The translations under genes and the position numbers were made by a program. Positions 5,605 to 5,621 of a DNA stretch of 5,621 bases are shown here, in pieces (position 1 is the first letter of the stretch; each line of letters starts with the position of its first letter). The notes below the pieces were generated by a model. It ran no database searches. It was given only the letters and a program-made list of their open reading frames with translations, and was not told the DNA's origin. The DNA comes from Acidobacteriaceae bacterium (GTDB lineage Bacteria; Acidobacteriota; Terriglobia; Terriglobales; Acidobacteriaceae). The stretch spans positions 1-5,621 of the forward strand of contig JAOAPG010000270.1 of NCBI GenBank assembly GCA_025462785.1, in the 5' to 3' direction.

Positions 5605-5621
5605 GCAGGCAGCAGGATTCC

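Noticed and set aside
1..5621. Mobile element, CRISPR array, toxin-antitoxin or defence system
   Set aside because: No transposase, terminal repeats, spaced direct repeats or defence-family domains were seen on either strand.

Overview
The window looks like chromosomal DNA of a soil-type acidobacterium (Terriglobia / Koribacter-like). This is inferred from the flavour of several proteins: an exported-type GyrI-like protein, an agmatinase of the 'NRYSHACPFARIMEE' type, and a small Glu/Lys-rich coiled-coil protein ending in WEDSAKRWP. No database search could be run. Composition is mixed, moderately GC-rich, and there are no insertion sequences, CRISPR arrays, tRNAs or rRNAs. This is mostly housekeeping and regulatory gene content, not an obvious mobile or defence island.

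Layout, left to right. A minus-strand block (1-3603) is read as 2-oxoglutarate dehydrogenase E1 (sucA, 1108-3603), then a GyrI-like effector-binding domain protein (about 529-1079), then the N-terminus of a molybdopterin/[4Fe-4S] oxidoreductase (1-466, cut by the window edge). A 138-bp divergent intergenic region (3604-3741) with a perfect 18-bp inverted repeat separates sucA from a plus-strand agmatinase-family gene (3742-4557). That gene is broken by two frameshifts but keeps all its metal ligands. A 295-bp non-coding stretch (4558-4852) holds several hairpins and leads into an orphan CheY-like receiver protein with a TTG start (4853-5242). A convergent small coiled-coil gene (5262-5528, minus) follows, with a good sigma70-type promoter at the window's right edge.

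How they may work together. sucA is the committed decarboxylating step of 2-oxoglutarate oxidation in the TCA cycle. The agmatinase-family enzyme would make putrescine and urea from agmatine, and putrescine carbon can re-enter the TCA cycle as succinate. The shared divergent control region could therefore couple the two, but that is inference. The receiver protein has no output domain and no kinase beside it, so its partners lie elsewhere.

Most notable points: (i) the agmatinase reading frame is interrupted twice, by deletions best explained as 5 nt near 4054 and 1 nt near 4498; (ii) the GyrI-like gene has its best Shine-Dalgarno/ATG start out of frame with its body by one base; (iii) sucA and the molybdoenzyme gene both lack a Shine-Dalgarno and have a TATA-type -10 box 6-7 nt before ATG, a geometry suggesting leaderless mRNAs; (iv) this SucA lacks the usual N-terminal E2-docking segment; (v) a run of hairpins lies upstream of the receiver gene. 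Three apparent indels in 5.6 kb mean that sequencing or assembly error must be excluded before calling pseudogenes. I did not find a convincing new biological system here.
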